From Anaerolineales bacterium (GTDB lineage Bacteria > Chloroflexota > Anaerolineae > Anaerolineales > Villigracilaceae), in contig JAGNWT010000028.1 of the NCBI GenBank assembly GCA_017985935.1, positions 1-45,745 on the forward strand: 45,745 nucleotides of DNA, in the 5' to 3' direction. The first letter of the stretch is position 1; each line of letters begins with the position of its first letter. A model generated the notes under the pieces. It saw only the letters and a list, made by a program, of their open reading frames with translations. It did no database searches and was not told where the DNA came from. A program made the position numbers and the translations under genes. Shown here piece by piece: positions 35,139-43,573 of this stretch.

Positions 35139-35897
35139 ATGACAGATTTTCGATCCTTCCGCGCTTCGGCTGTTGTCGTCCGTCATAGTGACTGGGGCGA
35201 AGCCGACCGCCTGCTCGTGCTTTACACCCGCGAGCAGGGAATGATCCGTGCGGTGGCGAAAGGTGCGCGTAAGATCACATCTCGCAAGGGGGGGCATTTG
35301 CAGCCCTTCACACATGTCACCATTCAACTGGCGCAGGGACGCGACCTGTTGATCGTGACGCAGGTGGAAACGGTCAATGCTTTTTTGCCCTTGCACGATG
35401 ACCTGACCAAGACCGGCAACGCGGCATATGTGGTGGAATTGTTATATCGTTTTTCGTATGAGGAGGAAGGCGGGAATCCCACCCTCTTCAGGCTGCTGAC
35501 CGAGACGTTGGACCGCATCGAAAAGGAAGAGAGCGCCTGGCTTCCGATCCGCTATTACGAAATGAGACTGCTCGATGCTGTGGGTTTTCGTCCGCAATTG
35601 TTCGAGTGCGCCAACTGCGGACGCGAGATCTTGCCTGAAGATCAGTTCTTCTCTTTCACTGCGGGCGGGGTGATCTGTCCGCGCTGCGGTCAGGGACTGC
35701 CCAACTTGATGCGCATCTCGGTCGAGACGCTCAAGTACCTGCGTCACTTCCAACGATCAAGCTACCGGGATGCCTCTCGCGCGAATCCCAGCCTTGAGAT
35801 CCAGAAGGAAGCGGAGACTTTGATGCAAGGATATTTCACCTACCTGCTTGAGCGGGAGTTGAATACGCCGGGTTTCATCAAGCGCGTCCGATCTTAA
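35139..35897 (+). CDS. recO: DNA repair protein RecO
   Basis: A 252-residue recombination mediator that helps load RecA on SSB-coated single-stranded DNA. The N-terminal OB fold (about 5-85: ASAVVVRHSDWGEADRLLVL and VAKGARKITSRKGGHLQPF) and the zinc finger CANCGRE...CPRCG in the C-terminal helical domain are both present. Its stop codon overlaps by four bases (35894-35897) the stop of the convergent acyltransferase gene, with no terminator visible between them. Confidence 0.95.
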   Translation: MTDFRSFRASAVVVRHSDWGEADRLLVLYTREQGMIRAVAKGARKITSRKGGHLQPFTHVTIQLAQGRDLLIVTQVETVNAFLPLHDDLTKTGNAAYVVELLYRFSYEEEGGNPTLFRLLTETLDRIEKEESAWLPIRYYEMRLLDAVGFRPQLFECANCGREILPEDQFFSFTAGGVICPRCGQGLPNLMRISVETLKYLRHFQRSSYRDASRANPSLEIQKEAETLMQGYFTYLLERELNTPGFIKRVRS

Positions 35898-37003
35898 ACC
35901 CGAAAGAATTTATCCTTCAGATCAATGACCGGTTTTTCAAGCAGATAAAAACTCAGGGTGGCGATGATGAGCGTTGCGCTCATGGCTGCGATGAACATCT
36001 GCGGCGAGCGCATGGAGTAATCCAGGTCATATTTTTTGAAGAGTGCGACCATGACCGCGATGATCCCGTAATGGTAAACATACAAGCCGTAGGAGATTTT
36101 TCCAAGATAGCGCAAGGGCGGAGATTCAAGAATGCCAGTCAGGAAATTCGTGCGCGCCACACAGTAGATCAGCACCGCAAAAAGATAATTCAATAATGAG
36201 TAGCCCCACACTTCCTTGAAGTAGCCCGTCATCGGCAGGTCGTAGCCGAGCGCAAAGGTCAAGGTGCCTTTGGTGAGGTAATCGGTCAGCAGCCCAACCG
36301 CAGGGACGGTCACCGCCAACGCAAGCAGCTGCAAGCGCGGGCGGGGAATTTCGAAGCGTGAGATATACGCGCCGAAGGCGAAGGCATCAAGATGCGAAAA
36401 GGGCAGCACGTTCACTGCCTGCTGCGGATCGTTCAGCAGAAAAGGCAGCGCCTGCGTGCGGTAGATCAACGTGATGGCAAGGCGGAAGACGAATCCCAGA
36501 CCGATGGCGGTGAAGCATAACTGCCTGAACTTGTCGCGCGGGGTCAGGAAGATCAGCAAAGGCCACAGCAGATAGAACTGCTCTTCCACTGAAAGCGACC
36601 ACAGGTGGGTAAAGAAGCGGCTGCGTTCAAAGAACGCGCTGGCATGAAAAAAATCATACACGTAAAAAGCCGCCACCCAAATTTGATTGATGAAACCTTT
36701 TCCAAGCTCAGGGTTCAATTGTTTCAGGTTCAGCGCTGGCAGAATAAAGATCAACGCGGCAAGCAGGGCGAGATAAAAATAATAGAGCGGAAAGATCCGC
36801 AGGAAACGCCGACCATAAAATTTTACAAAGAACTCACGGCTTGGTAATTTCTCTTTCATCCGCAGCAAAATGTCGGTGATGAGAAAACCGGAAAGCACAA
36901 AGAACAACTGCACGCCCATCCAGCCGAAGGGCAGGTTGCGGGTGTGAAAAAAGAAAACGATCAAAAAGGCCACTGCCCGTAGACCATCGAGTCCGGCGAT
37001 CAT
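35894..37003 (-). CDS. Acyltransferase 3 family membrane protein
   Basis: A 369-residue integral membrane acyltransferase (OafA/NodX type) with about ten spans, expected to acylate sugars or lipids at the cell surface. Family marks: AGLDGLRAVAFLIVFFFH with the conserved His20, LFFVLSGFLIT, FYGRRFLRIFPLYY, and THLWSLSVEEQFYLLWP. The start ATG at 37001-37003 overlaps the stop of the upstream flavoprotein gene (ATGA), so the two are translationally coupled. The frame stays open further upstream within that gene, but this start fits the family. Confidence 0.9.
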   Translation of the reverse strand: MIAGLDGLRAVAFLIVFFFHTRNLPFGWMGVQLFFVLSGFLITDILLRMKEKLPSREFFVKFYGRRFLRIFPLYYFYLALLAALIFILPALNLKQLNPELGKGFINQIWVAAFYVYDFFHASAFFERSRFFTHLWSLSVEEQFYLLWPLLIFLTPRDKFRQLCFTAIGLGFVFRLAITLIYRTQALPFLLNDPQQAVNVLPFSHLDAFAFGAYISRFEIPRPRLQLLALAVTVPAVGLLTDYLTKGTLTFALGYDLPMTGYFKEVWGYSLLNYLFAVLIYCVARTNFLTGILESPPLRYLGKISYGLYVYHYGIIAVMVALFKKYDLDYSMRSPQMFIAAMSATLIIATLSFYLLEKPVIDLKDKFFRV

Positions 37004-38139
37004 GTGAGTTTTTTGCTCCAGTTCAAAACGAAGGTCCACGCCACGAGCAGGACGATGGGTTGGATGATGCGCCACAGCAGAAATTGGAACCAGCGCCACT
37101 TCAGCGGATAGATGATGTAAGTGATCGCCCAGCGCGCAAAGAGGGTCTGACCGAGTCCGCTTCGCACGAGCCGGCGTTTGTATCCGCCAAATGAAAATTC
37201 GTTGCGCCTCAGCGACTCGCTGATCTCCTGCGCGGCGACCGCGCCATAGCCCAGCGCAATGCTGATCCCTTCACCGAAGATCGGGTCTGCGCCTGCCGCA
37301 TCTCCCACCAGGATCACCCGCGGAGCAGAGACTTGATTTCGCGGCGCGTACCAGCGGATGGGATGTCCCTTGACCTCGTAGTCTGCGAGTTTGTATCCGT
37401 GGCGGAACATTTCTTCGGCCAGCGGTTCTTTCAATGCCGGGCGCTGATTGTTTGCCAGCACGTTCGTGTCGTACACGCCCCAACAGCGCATGGGTTGACC
37501 TTTAACCTGCGTGGGGAAATCCCAAACATAGCCGGCGATGTTCTGCGGCACGGGGAAGAAATCAAAATAGGCGTCGTTCTTTCCGTGCGTGTTCTTTTTT
37601 TCGGGGGTGATGACCTCCAGCACGCGCGCGGTCTGCACGGGCGCATTGGGCAGGACGCTCTTGCGCGTGACTCCGTTCGAGCCGTCTGCGCCGACAACGA
37701 GCTTCGCGCGAAAATTTCCCTGATCCGTTTCGACCGTCACTCCATCTGCATCGGGCAGAATATTTTTTACCGTAACGCCTTCGCGGATGTCAATTCCCCT
37801 GCTCTTTGCTTTTTCTGCCAGCCAGGCATCGAACTCGTCGCGCCGAATGACGCGGATGGCGTGCCGCTTTGGCACACGCACGCTGATACCCCGCCCTGCA
37901 AAATCAAAATGAGCGGACTCCACATCGGTGTGCGGCACTTCACTCACGTCCAGCCCGAGCCGCTCGAGGATGACTTCCGCGTCGATCACCAGCCCGCCGG
38001 CGCACAACTTGAAGCGCGGGTAATGCTCCTTTTCGAGGATCAGGATGCGGGAGGAAAGATGCGGATCGATCTGTATCAAATGAAGAGCGGTGGAGAGTCC
38101 GCTGGGTCCGCCGCCGAGGATCAGGATGTCTTTTTCCAT
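37000..38139 (-). CDS. Geranylgeranyl-reductase-family FAD-dependent oxidoreductase
   Basis: A 379-residue flavoprotein that likely reduces double bonds of an isoprenoid chain (quinone, carotenoid or lipid). FAD-binding GGGPSG near residues 9-14, PRFKLCAGG at 41-49 with the conserved Cys, the family motif YVWDFP (YxWxFP), and the second FAD motif LVGDAAGADPIFGEGI. Hydrophobic C-terminal segment (about 350-375) could anchor it to the membrane. The start at 38137-38139 is chosen because the Rossmann motif follows at once; a GTG 12 codons upstream has AAGG close by and is possible. Coupled to the acyltransferase gene. Confidence 0.85.
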   Translation of the reverse strand: MEKDILILGGGPSGLSTALHLIQIDPHLSSRILILEKEHYPRFKLCAGGLVIDAEVILERLGLDVSEVPHTDVESAHFDFAGRGISVRVPKRHAIRVIRRDEFDAWLAEKAKSRGIDIREGVTVKNILPDADGVTVETDQGNFRAKLVVGADGSNGVTRKSVLPNAPVQTARVLEVITPEKKNTHGKNDAYFDFFPVPQNIAGYVWDFPTQVKGQPMRCWGVYDTNVLANNQRPALKEPLAEEMFRHGYKLADYEVKGHPIRWYAPRNQVSAPRVILVGDAAGADPIFGEGISIALGYGAVAAQEISESLRRNEFSFGGYKRRLVRSGLGQTLFARWAITYIIYPLKWRWFQFLLWRIIQPIVLLVAWTFVLNWSKKLT

Positions 38140-38245
38140 ATTTGCAATTTTCCCACAAAAGCCGGGGATGAGCACGCCTTGTTTTGCCTGCGCCGTGATT
38201 TTATGAGAATTACCCTACGCCTTTCTTAAAAATTGGGTGGCATGC

Positions 38246-38274
38246 TTGACTCTGCCCTGTGGGGATGTTATTCT
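38246..38274 (+). promoter_or_regulatory. Sigma70-type promoter of the cyanophycinase operon
   Basis: TTGACT at 38246-38251, 17 bases, then TATTCT at 38269-38274. It is directly followed by a palindrome and lies 36 bases upstream of the GntR-family gene. Confidence 0.55.
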
Positions 38275-38292
38275 GATATTAGATATAATATC
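38275..38292 (+). promoter_or_regulatory. Candidate GntR operator
   Basis: GATATTAGATATAATATC: two 7-base inverted arms (GATATTA/TAATATC) around four bases, spanning the expected transcription start. Position and symmetry fit a dimeric regulator binding its own promoter. Confidence 0.45.
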
Positions 38293-38310
38293 CAAGGTTT
38301 AGGAAAAGCC

Positions 38311-38988
38311 ATGTTTGAGGACATCCCCTCCCATCGCCAGTTACGGAAGCTCGTTGCCGACCAGATACGGACGGCTATTTTCGACGGTCGTTTTAAGCCC
38401 GGTGAGTGGCTGCGCCAGGAAAGAGTTGCGCAGGAGTTGGGGGTCAGCCAGATGCCTGTGCGCGAGGCGCTCAAAGAACTCGCTTCAGAAGGGTTGATCG
38501 AGCATGTGCCGTATCGCGGCGCGCGCGTGATCGCCCTTTCCAGGGAAGATATTGAGGACCTGTACGAGCATCGCGCGTTTCTTGAAGCGCGTGCCGCGCA
38601 ACTCGCCGTGAAGCACATCACGGAGGCGGAGATCGCCGAGTTGAAGTCCATGCTTGCGGAGATGGAATCGCTTCCGCCCGAGCAGATCGCCCAATATCGA
38701 AAAGTCAATCGTAATTTTCATGAAAAAATATTTCACATCAGCCAGCGCGAGTACATTATCCGCACGCTGACCCAAATGTGGGAAGCCTTTCCAACCATGT
38801 TGATCGGCAATTTTGCCCTGACCGCCGAGCAGCCTTTACCCGAGCGCGACCTGCAGGATCAGGAAGAGCACCGCGAGATCATGGCTGCGCTCGAAAGCCG
38901 CGACGGTGAGCGGGCGGGAGTCGCCATGAAGACTCACATCCTTTCTGCGGTTCGGAATCTGATCGACTCGCTGAAGGTGAATCAATGA
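38311..38988 (+). CDS. GntR family transcriptional regulator (FCD/FadR subfamily)
   Basis: A 225-residue DNA-binding protein. An N-terminal winged helix (about 8-75) carries LRQERVAQELGVSQMPVREALKEL and GLIEHVPYRGARV, and a C-terminal all-helical FCD ligand domain (about 79-215) has the usual metal-binding candidates (Asp and His in NRNFHEKIFH and EEHREI). Regulators of this group respond to small carboxylates or amino acids. Start ATG 38311 with AGGA six bases upstream. Its stop overlaps the start of the cyanophycinase gene (ATGA), so it very probably controls this operon, with an operator candidate just upstream. Confidence 0.92.
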   Translation: MFEDIPSHRQLRKLVADQIRTAIFDGRFKPGEWLRQERVAQELGVSQMPVREALKELASEGLIEHVPYRGARVIALSREDIEDLYEHRAFLEARAAQLAVKHITEAEIAELKSMLAEMESLPPEQIAQYRKVNRNFHEKIFHISQREYIIRTLTQMWEAFPTMLIGNFALTAEQPLPERDLQDQEEHREIMAALESRDGERAGVAMKTHILSAVRNLIDSLKVNQ

Positions 38989-39797
38989 CAACCCTCATGC
39001 CCATGGGCGGCGCGCTGGACGAAAGAAAAGACCCCGCCGTTTTGAAAGAGTTTCTTCGCCGCGCAGGCGGAAAGCGTGCAAAGATCTTGATCTTTCCGCA
39101 GGCTTCAGCCCGGCGTGATACCGGCAAAGAGTACGTTGAAATGTTCAAAGACTTTGGCGCAAAGGAAGCGGTCTCGCTGGAGTTCCGCACCCGCGCTGAA
39201 GCAGGGACATCCGAACAGGTGCGGCAGATACGCAAGGCGAGCGCCATTTTCTTTTCAGGCGGCACGCAAATGCGGATCTCGACAGTGATGGCAGGGACCA
39301 TTCTGGAGACGGAGTTGCTCGCGGCGTATCGCCGGGGATGTGTCGTTGGCGGAACGAGTGCCGGCGCGTCGATCCTTTCCAAGACGATGGTGGCATATGG
39401 GCGGGGCGGTCCTTCTCCGCGGGAAGGGATGATCCACTTTTCTGCGGGTTTGGGCTTCACTGATAAATTCACCTTCGACCAGCATTTCCGTCAGCGTGAC
39501 CGGCTGGGAAGATTGATCTATGCCGTCTCTACGAATCCGGGCGTTGTGGGCGTGGGCATCGATGAAGATACAGCCGCGATCGTGGAAGATGATTCACGGC
39601 TGACGGTGTGCGGCTCGGGCGCAGTCACCATTGTGGACGGTTTTCAAGTCACCGATACCGATGTGGCAGAAGTGGAAAACGGCCGCGCTGCCGCTGTTGC
39701 CGGCTTGCGTGTGCATGTTCTCACTCATAACAGTGTGTACGACGGGAGGAGCCATACAGCAGCCCTCCCGAGAAGACAGCTCCTGGTGGATGATTAG
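38985..39797 (+). CDS. cphB: Cyanophycinase, cytoplasmic (peptidase S51)
   Basis: A 270-residue serine peptidase with no signal peptide. Cyanophycinases cut the Asp-Arg polymer cyanophycin into beta-Asp-Arg dipeptides. Catalytic Ser125 lies in GTSAGA (123-128); the oxyanion-side Gln95 is in GGTQ; the motif DQHFRQRDRLGRL at 165-177 holds the His and the three Arg that line the substrate pocket in cyanophycinase. This last motif separates it from dipeptidase E, the other S51 branch. Coupled to the GntR gene by an ATGA overlap and followed 24 bases later by a binding-protein gene. Confidence 0.9.
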   Translation: MTTLMPMGGALDERKDPAVLKEFLRRAGGKRAKILIFPQASARRDTGKEYVEMFKDFGAKEAVSLEFRTRAEAGTSEQVRQIRKASAIFFSGGTQMRISTVMAGTILETELLAAYRRGCVVGGTSAGASILSKTMVAYGRGGPSPREGMIHFSAGLGFTDKFTFDQHFRQRDRLGRLIYAVSTNPGVVGVGIDEDTAAIVEDDSRLTVCGSGAVTIVDGFQVTDTDVAEVENGRAAAVAGLRVHVLTHNSVYDGRSHTAALPRRQLLVDD

Positions 39798-39821
39798 GAG
39801 CAATATCAAAAGGAGAAGAAA

Positions 39822-41543
39822 ATGAAGGTTTTGAAGACAGTATTGACGTTGTTGTTCGTGGCTTCGATTCTGCTGACCGCGTGCGGTGGGCAGAAAGCGA
39901 CAGAAGCCGCCCCCGAAGCTGCCACAGAGGCCGCCGCTCCCGCAACGGAAGCGCCCGCCACTGAGGCTCCGACATCCGGCGGAGGCACGGTCATCATCGG
40001 TACGCCGCAGGAACCCGGTATGATGAACACCTTGCTCACCTCCTCTTCGATCGAGGATGCGGTTGTATCCCTGTTCGATGAAGGTCTGGTTTCGGTCAAC
40101 GAAAAGGGCGAGTATGTCCCCGTCCTTGCCAAGGAACTTCCCACCGTCTCTGAAGACGGATTGGTCGTGACCTGGCTGTTGAAAGAAGGCATCAAGTGGT
40201 CTGACGGCTCCGACTTCACTTGTGACGATGTTCGCTTCACCATGGAAGGCGCCCTCTCTGACCTTTCACAGGTGAGCGCTTCCGGCTACCGTGATATCGA
40301 ATCTCTCGAATGCCCCGATCCCTACACTGTGGTTGCAACCTTCGGCGAAGTGTACGCTCCGTATCTGCGCCTGTTTTCCTACACCGTGCCTGATACCGCC
40401 GGCGCAATGGAAGATATGGAATCATGGGATATCAACCGCAATCCGGTTGGAACCGGTCCCTTCATCCTGACCGAATGGGTCCCCGGCGATCACCTGACCT
40501 TCAGCAAGAATCCCTACTACCGTGAAGAAGGCAAACCCAATCTCGACAGCGTGATCATCAAGATCCTGCCTTCCCGCGAAGTGGGCATGCAGCTTCTCGG
40601 CACCGGCGAGATCCACGCGCTCTGGGATCTGACCGAAGCCAATTTCCCCGAACTTGAGGCTCTTGCCGCCGATGGCGTGTCCTTTGTTTCCACCGTGACC
40701 GGTGAAAATGAACTGCTCTCCCTGAACTTCGGCGCCAATGATGGAACCGCCCCTGCCGATCCTTCCACCGCTCCGCACCCCATTTTGTTCGATCTCAAAG
40801 TGCGCCAGGCGATCCAATACGCCATCGACAAGCAATCCATTGTGGATGCCCTGCTCTATGGCAATGTCAACCCGGGCAACAGCGCTGTGCCGGTTGGCAC
40901 CTTCGGCTGCCCGCAGCCTGTCAGCGAATTCAGCGTTGAAAAAGCCAACGCTCTGCTCGATGAAGCGGGCTGGGTCGTGGGCGCAGACGGCATCCGCGAA
41001 AAGGATGGCGTCCGCATGAGCCTGAAGATCGCCACCACCACCGGCAACCAGCTGCGCGAACAGACCGAACAGGTCCTTGCTGAAATGTTCAAGGCGGTCG
41101 GCATCGAACTGGTGATCGAGAATGTTCCCTCTGATGTGCTCTTCGCCAGCTGGGAAAGCGACGGCATGCGCGATCATGGAACGTACGACATCGTGATGTA
41201 CACCACGGGTCCCTCCACTGATCCCGACAGCCACCTGTACTCCAGCTTCCACAGCTCTGAGATCCCCACCGCGGACAATGAAGGAACCGGCGCGAATTTC
41301 AGCCGCTACATCAACGCCGATGTGGATGCCTGGCTCGATGAAGCTGCCACCATCACCGATACCGCCAAGCGCAAGGAACTGTACTGCAACGTGGTCGAGC
41401 AGATCAATACAGACCTGCCCCGCATCTACCTGTATGAGCGCTTGTCCATCATGGGACATCGCAACGAATTCCAGGGCTTGAAGATCTCCCCGACCTTCGT
41501 GGACTTCGCCTGGGACGCCGCCAACTGGACTCTCGAACAGTAA
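39822..41543 (+). CDS. Dipeptide-type ABC transporter binding lipoprotein (cyanophycinase operon)
   Basis: A 573-residue SBP_bac_5 protein of ordinary length and canonical order. Lipobox LTAC (Cys21), an Ala/Thr/Glu/Pro linker to about 50, then VIIGTPQEPGMMN, IKWSDGSDFTCDDVRFTM, GTGPFILTEWVPGDHLTFSKNPYY, the LGTGEIHALWD strand and KVRQAIQYAIDKQSIV. Given its place between two cyanophycinase genes, its ligand may be beta-Asp-Arg or another isoaspartyl dipeptide; this is inference from context. AAAGGAG precedes the ATG. Confidence 0.92.
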   Translation: MKVLKTVLTLLFVASILLTACGGQKATEAAPEAATEAAAPATEAPATEAPTSGGGTVIIGTPQEPGMMNTLLTSSSIEDAVVSLFDEGLVSVNEKGEYVPVLAKELPTVSEDGLVVTWLLKEGIKWSDGSDFTCDDVRFTMEGALSDLSQVSASGYRDIESLECPDPYTVVATFGEVYAPYLRLFSYTVPDTAGAMEDMESWDINRNPVGTGPFILTEWVPGDHLTFSKNPYYREEGKPNLDSVIIKILPSREVGMQLLGTGEIHALWDLTEANFPELEALAADGVSFVSTVTGENELLSLNFGANDGTAPADPSTAPHPILFDLKVRQAIQYAIDKQSIVDALLYGNVNPGNSAVPVGTFGCPQPVSEFSVEKANALLDEAGWVVGADGIREKDGVRMSLKIATTTGNQLREQTEQVLAEMFKAVGIELVIENVPSDVLFASWESDGMRDHGTYDIVMYTTGPSTDPDSHLYSSFHSSEIPTADNEGTGANFSRYINADVDAWLDEAATITDTAKRKELYCNVVEQINTDLPRIYLYERLSIMGHRNEFQGLKISPTFVDFAWDAANWTLEQ

Positions 41544-41555
41544 TCCCTTTTCAAT

Positions 41556-41591
41556 ATCTGCCCCTTCCTCTCCGTGGAGGAAGGGGCAGAT
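41556..41591 (+). other. Stem-loop between binding protein and permease genes
   Basis: Perfect 15-bp stem ATCTGCCCCTTCCTC (41556-41570) / GAGGAAGGGGCAGAT (41577-41591) with a six-base loop and no T run. Likely an mRNA-stabilising or attenuating structure after the abundant binding-protein message. Confidence 0.65.
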
Positions 41592-41629
41592 CCATATAGA
41601 GTCAGCACGGAAAATCCCACGTCACCCCT

Positions 41630-42601
41630 ATGTATACTTACTTCATCCGTCGTCTGTTTCAATCCATCTTTACACTGCTGGCCATCAGCATGATCCTGTT
41701 CGGGTTGATCTCTTCCGTTCCCGGTGGATTCATGAGCGTTTACACCGAACGGTCAGACTATTCTCCCGAAGACCTGGCGCGCATCCGCGCCAAGCTGGGG
41801 CTTGATGATCCTGTTCCGGTGCGCTACTTGAAATGGCTGGGGAATATGTTGAAGGGTGACTGGGGCAACTCGATCAGCACCAAGCGCCCGGCGTTGGAAG
41901 AGATCGCCGACCGTCTGCCGAACACCATGTTGTTGATGAGCATCATGCTGGTGACCACGCTGCTGGTGGCCATCCCATTGGGCATTCTTTCGGCGGTGAA
42001 GCAATACACCTGGTTGGACCATATCTCCACCACGCTTGCTTTCGCGGGACAATCGCTGCCTGTCTTTTGGTTTGGGCTATTGCTGATCATAATCTTTGCC
42101 GTCACCTTGAAAGGTGCTGACGGCAAGCCGCTCCTGCCCGGCTCCGGCATGTACACCCTCGGTGAGGAATTTTCCCTGACTGACCGCATCAAGCACCTGA
42201 TATTGCCGGTAACCATGCTCACCTTTGTTTCTGCCGCCGGGTACATGCGCTACCTCCGCTCATCCATGCTGGATGTGATCAATGAAGATTACATCCGTAC
42301 CGCGCGTGCCAAGGGAGCGAAGGAACGGATCGTCATTTACAAGCACGCGCTGCGCAACGCCATCATCCCGCTGGTCACCCTTGTGGCGCTGGACCTGCCC
42401 TCCCTGTTTGGCGGCGCGCTTTTTACCGAAACCATCTTCGCCTGGCCGGGAGTGGGCAGGCTGTACTTCAACGCCGCCCTTAAAACCGATTATCCCCTGG
42501 TCATGGCGGTCTTGATGATCGAATCTGCACTTATTATCGGCTCGAACCTGCTCGTGGACTTTGTCTACGCCGCGCTCGATCCCCGCATCCGGTTATCGTA
42601 A
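41630..42601 (+). CDS. ABC transporter permease, DppB type (cyanophycinase operon)
   Basis: A 323-residue permease of classical size with six spans. YFIRRLFQSIFTLLAISMI at the N-terminus, LGLDDPVPVRYLKWLGNMLKGDWG in the first outer loop, and the docking loop DYIRTARAKGAKERIVIYKH followed by LRNAIIP; ends YAALDPRIRLS. No clear ribosome site before the ATG. One base separates its stop from the next ATG. No ATPase gene is found in this operon. Confidence 0.93.
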   Translation: MYTYFIRRLFQSIFTLLAISMILFGLISSVPGGFMSVYTERSDYSPEDLARIRAKLGLDDPVPVRYLKWLGNMLKGDWGNSISTKRPALEEIADRLPNTMLLMSIMLVTTLLVAIPLGILSAVKQYTWLDHISTTLAFAGQSLPVFWFGLLLIIIFAVTLKGADGKPLLPGSGMYTLGEEFSLTDRIKHLILPVTMLTFVSAAGYMRYLRSSMLDVINEDYIRTARAKGAKERIVIYKHALRNAIIPLVTLVALDLPSLFGGALFTETIFAWPGVGRLYFNAALKTDYPLVMAVLMIESALIIGSNLLVDFVYAALDPRIRLS

Positions 42602-42602
42602 T

Positions 42603-43514
42603 ATGACCACCACACTCTCTGAAAATTCACGCACCCTGCGCGAACAATCTCTCTTCATGTTCTTCTGGGCGCGTTTCCGCAAGCACCGCATGGCTCTCGC
42701 CGGCGGAACGGTCACCATCCTCATCATCTTGTTGGTCGCTTTTGCGCCCTTCATCTCTGCCGACCCGATGGATCAGGACCTGCTTAACCGTTTCAAGCCG
42801 CCCTCCGCGGATCATTGGATGGGCACCGACGATCTGGGACGCGATATGTTTTCCCGCGTTCTGTATGGCGGGCGCATCTCGCTGACCGTTGGACTGCTGG
42901 CAATGGGAGTATCCATCTTGCTCGGCTCGATCATTGGACTCGTTTCAGGATACTATGGCGGCATGGTGGATGCCGTGCTCATGCGCATCACCGAAGTCTT
43001 CATGTCCATTCCCAGTCTGTTCGTGCTCATCGCGTTGGGAATGTTTCTGCGCACCCTCGACCTGCCGTTCCTGAAACCCGGCTCCTTCCTGCCGATCTCG
43101 CTTGTCATTGGCGCGCTCTCATGGATGGGCACCGCCCGCCTCGTGAGAGCCTCGACCCTTGAACTGCGAGAGCGTGAATTCGTGCAAGCCTCGCGTGCGC
43201 TGGGTGCAACGGACGCGCACCTGCTCTTCCTGCGCATCCTTCCCAATATTGCCAGCCCCATCATCGTCTCTGCCACACTTGGACTGGCGGGCGCGATCAT
43301 CAGTGAAAGCGGACTTTCCTACCTGGGCTTCGGCGTGCAGCTTCCCACTCCCACCTGGGGCAACATGCTCTCCAACACCCAAAGCCAGATGACCACTGCT
43401 CCGTGGACGGCAATCTTCCCCGGGCTGATGATCTTCATCGTTGTGATTGCCATTAACTACCTTGGCGACGGACTGCGCGATGCTCTTGACCCGCGGCACT
43501 CCTCACGCAAATAG
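42603..43514 (+). CDS. ABC transporter permease, DppC type (cyanophycinase operon)
   Basis: A 303-residue permease of normal size, with the canonical motif MGTDDLGRDMFSRVLYGGR after the first span and the docking loop EFVQASRALGATDAHLLFLR followed by LPNIASPI. It ends DGLRDALDPRH. The ATG at 42603 is chosen since it follows the upstream stop by one base; the frame is open 14 codons upstream within the DppB gene. Partner of the preceding permease. Confidence 0.93.
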   Translation: MTTTLSENSRTLREQSLFMFFWARFRKHRMALAGGTVTILIILLVAFAPFISADPMDQDLLNRFKPPSADHWMGTDDLGRDMFSRVLYGGRISLTVGLLAMGVSILLGSIIGLVSGYYGGMVDAVLMRITEVFMSIPSLFVLIALGMFLRTLDLPFLKPGSFLPISLVIGALSWMGTARLVRASTLELREREFVQASRALGATDAHLLFLRILPNIASPIIVSATLGLAGAIISESGLSYLGFGVQLPTPTWGNMLSNTQSQMTTAPWTAIFPGLMIFIVVIAINYLGDGLRDALDPRHSSRK

Positions 43515-43573
43515 ATCCCCTCTGCTGTCGTGGTTTTTGAACGCACCGTAATTTTTTTTGGAAGGACACCCAC

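Noticed and set aside
38985..39797. Dipeptidase E (PepE) as identity of the S51 peptidase
   Set aside because: The DQHFxxRxRxxRL pocket motif and GGTQ are features of cyanophycinase, and a second cyanophycinase lies in the same operon.
40422..41459. 345-codon open frame antisense to the third permease-linked binding-protein gene
   Set aside because: Shadow of the sense gene; no domain or start signal.
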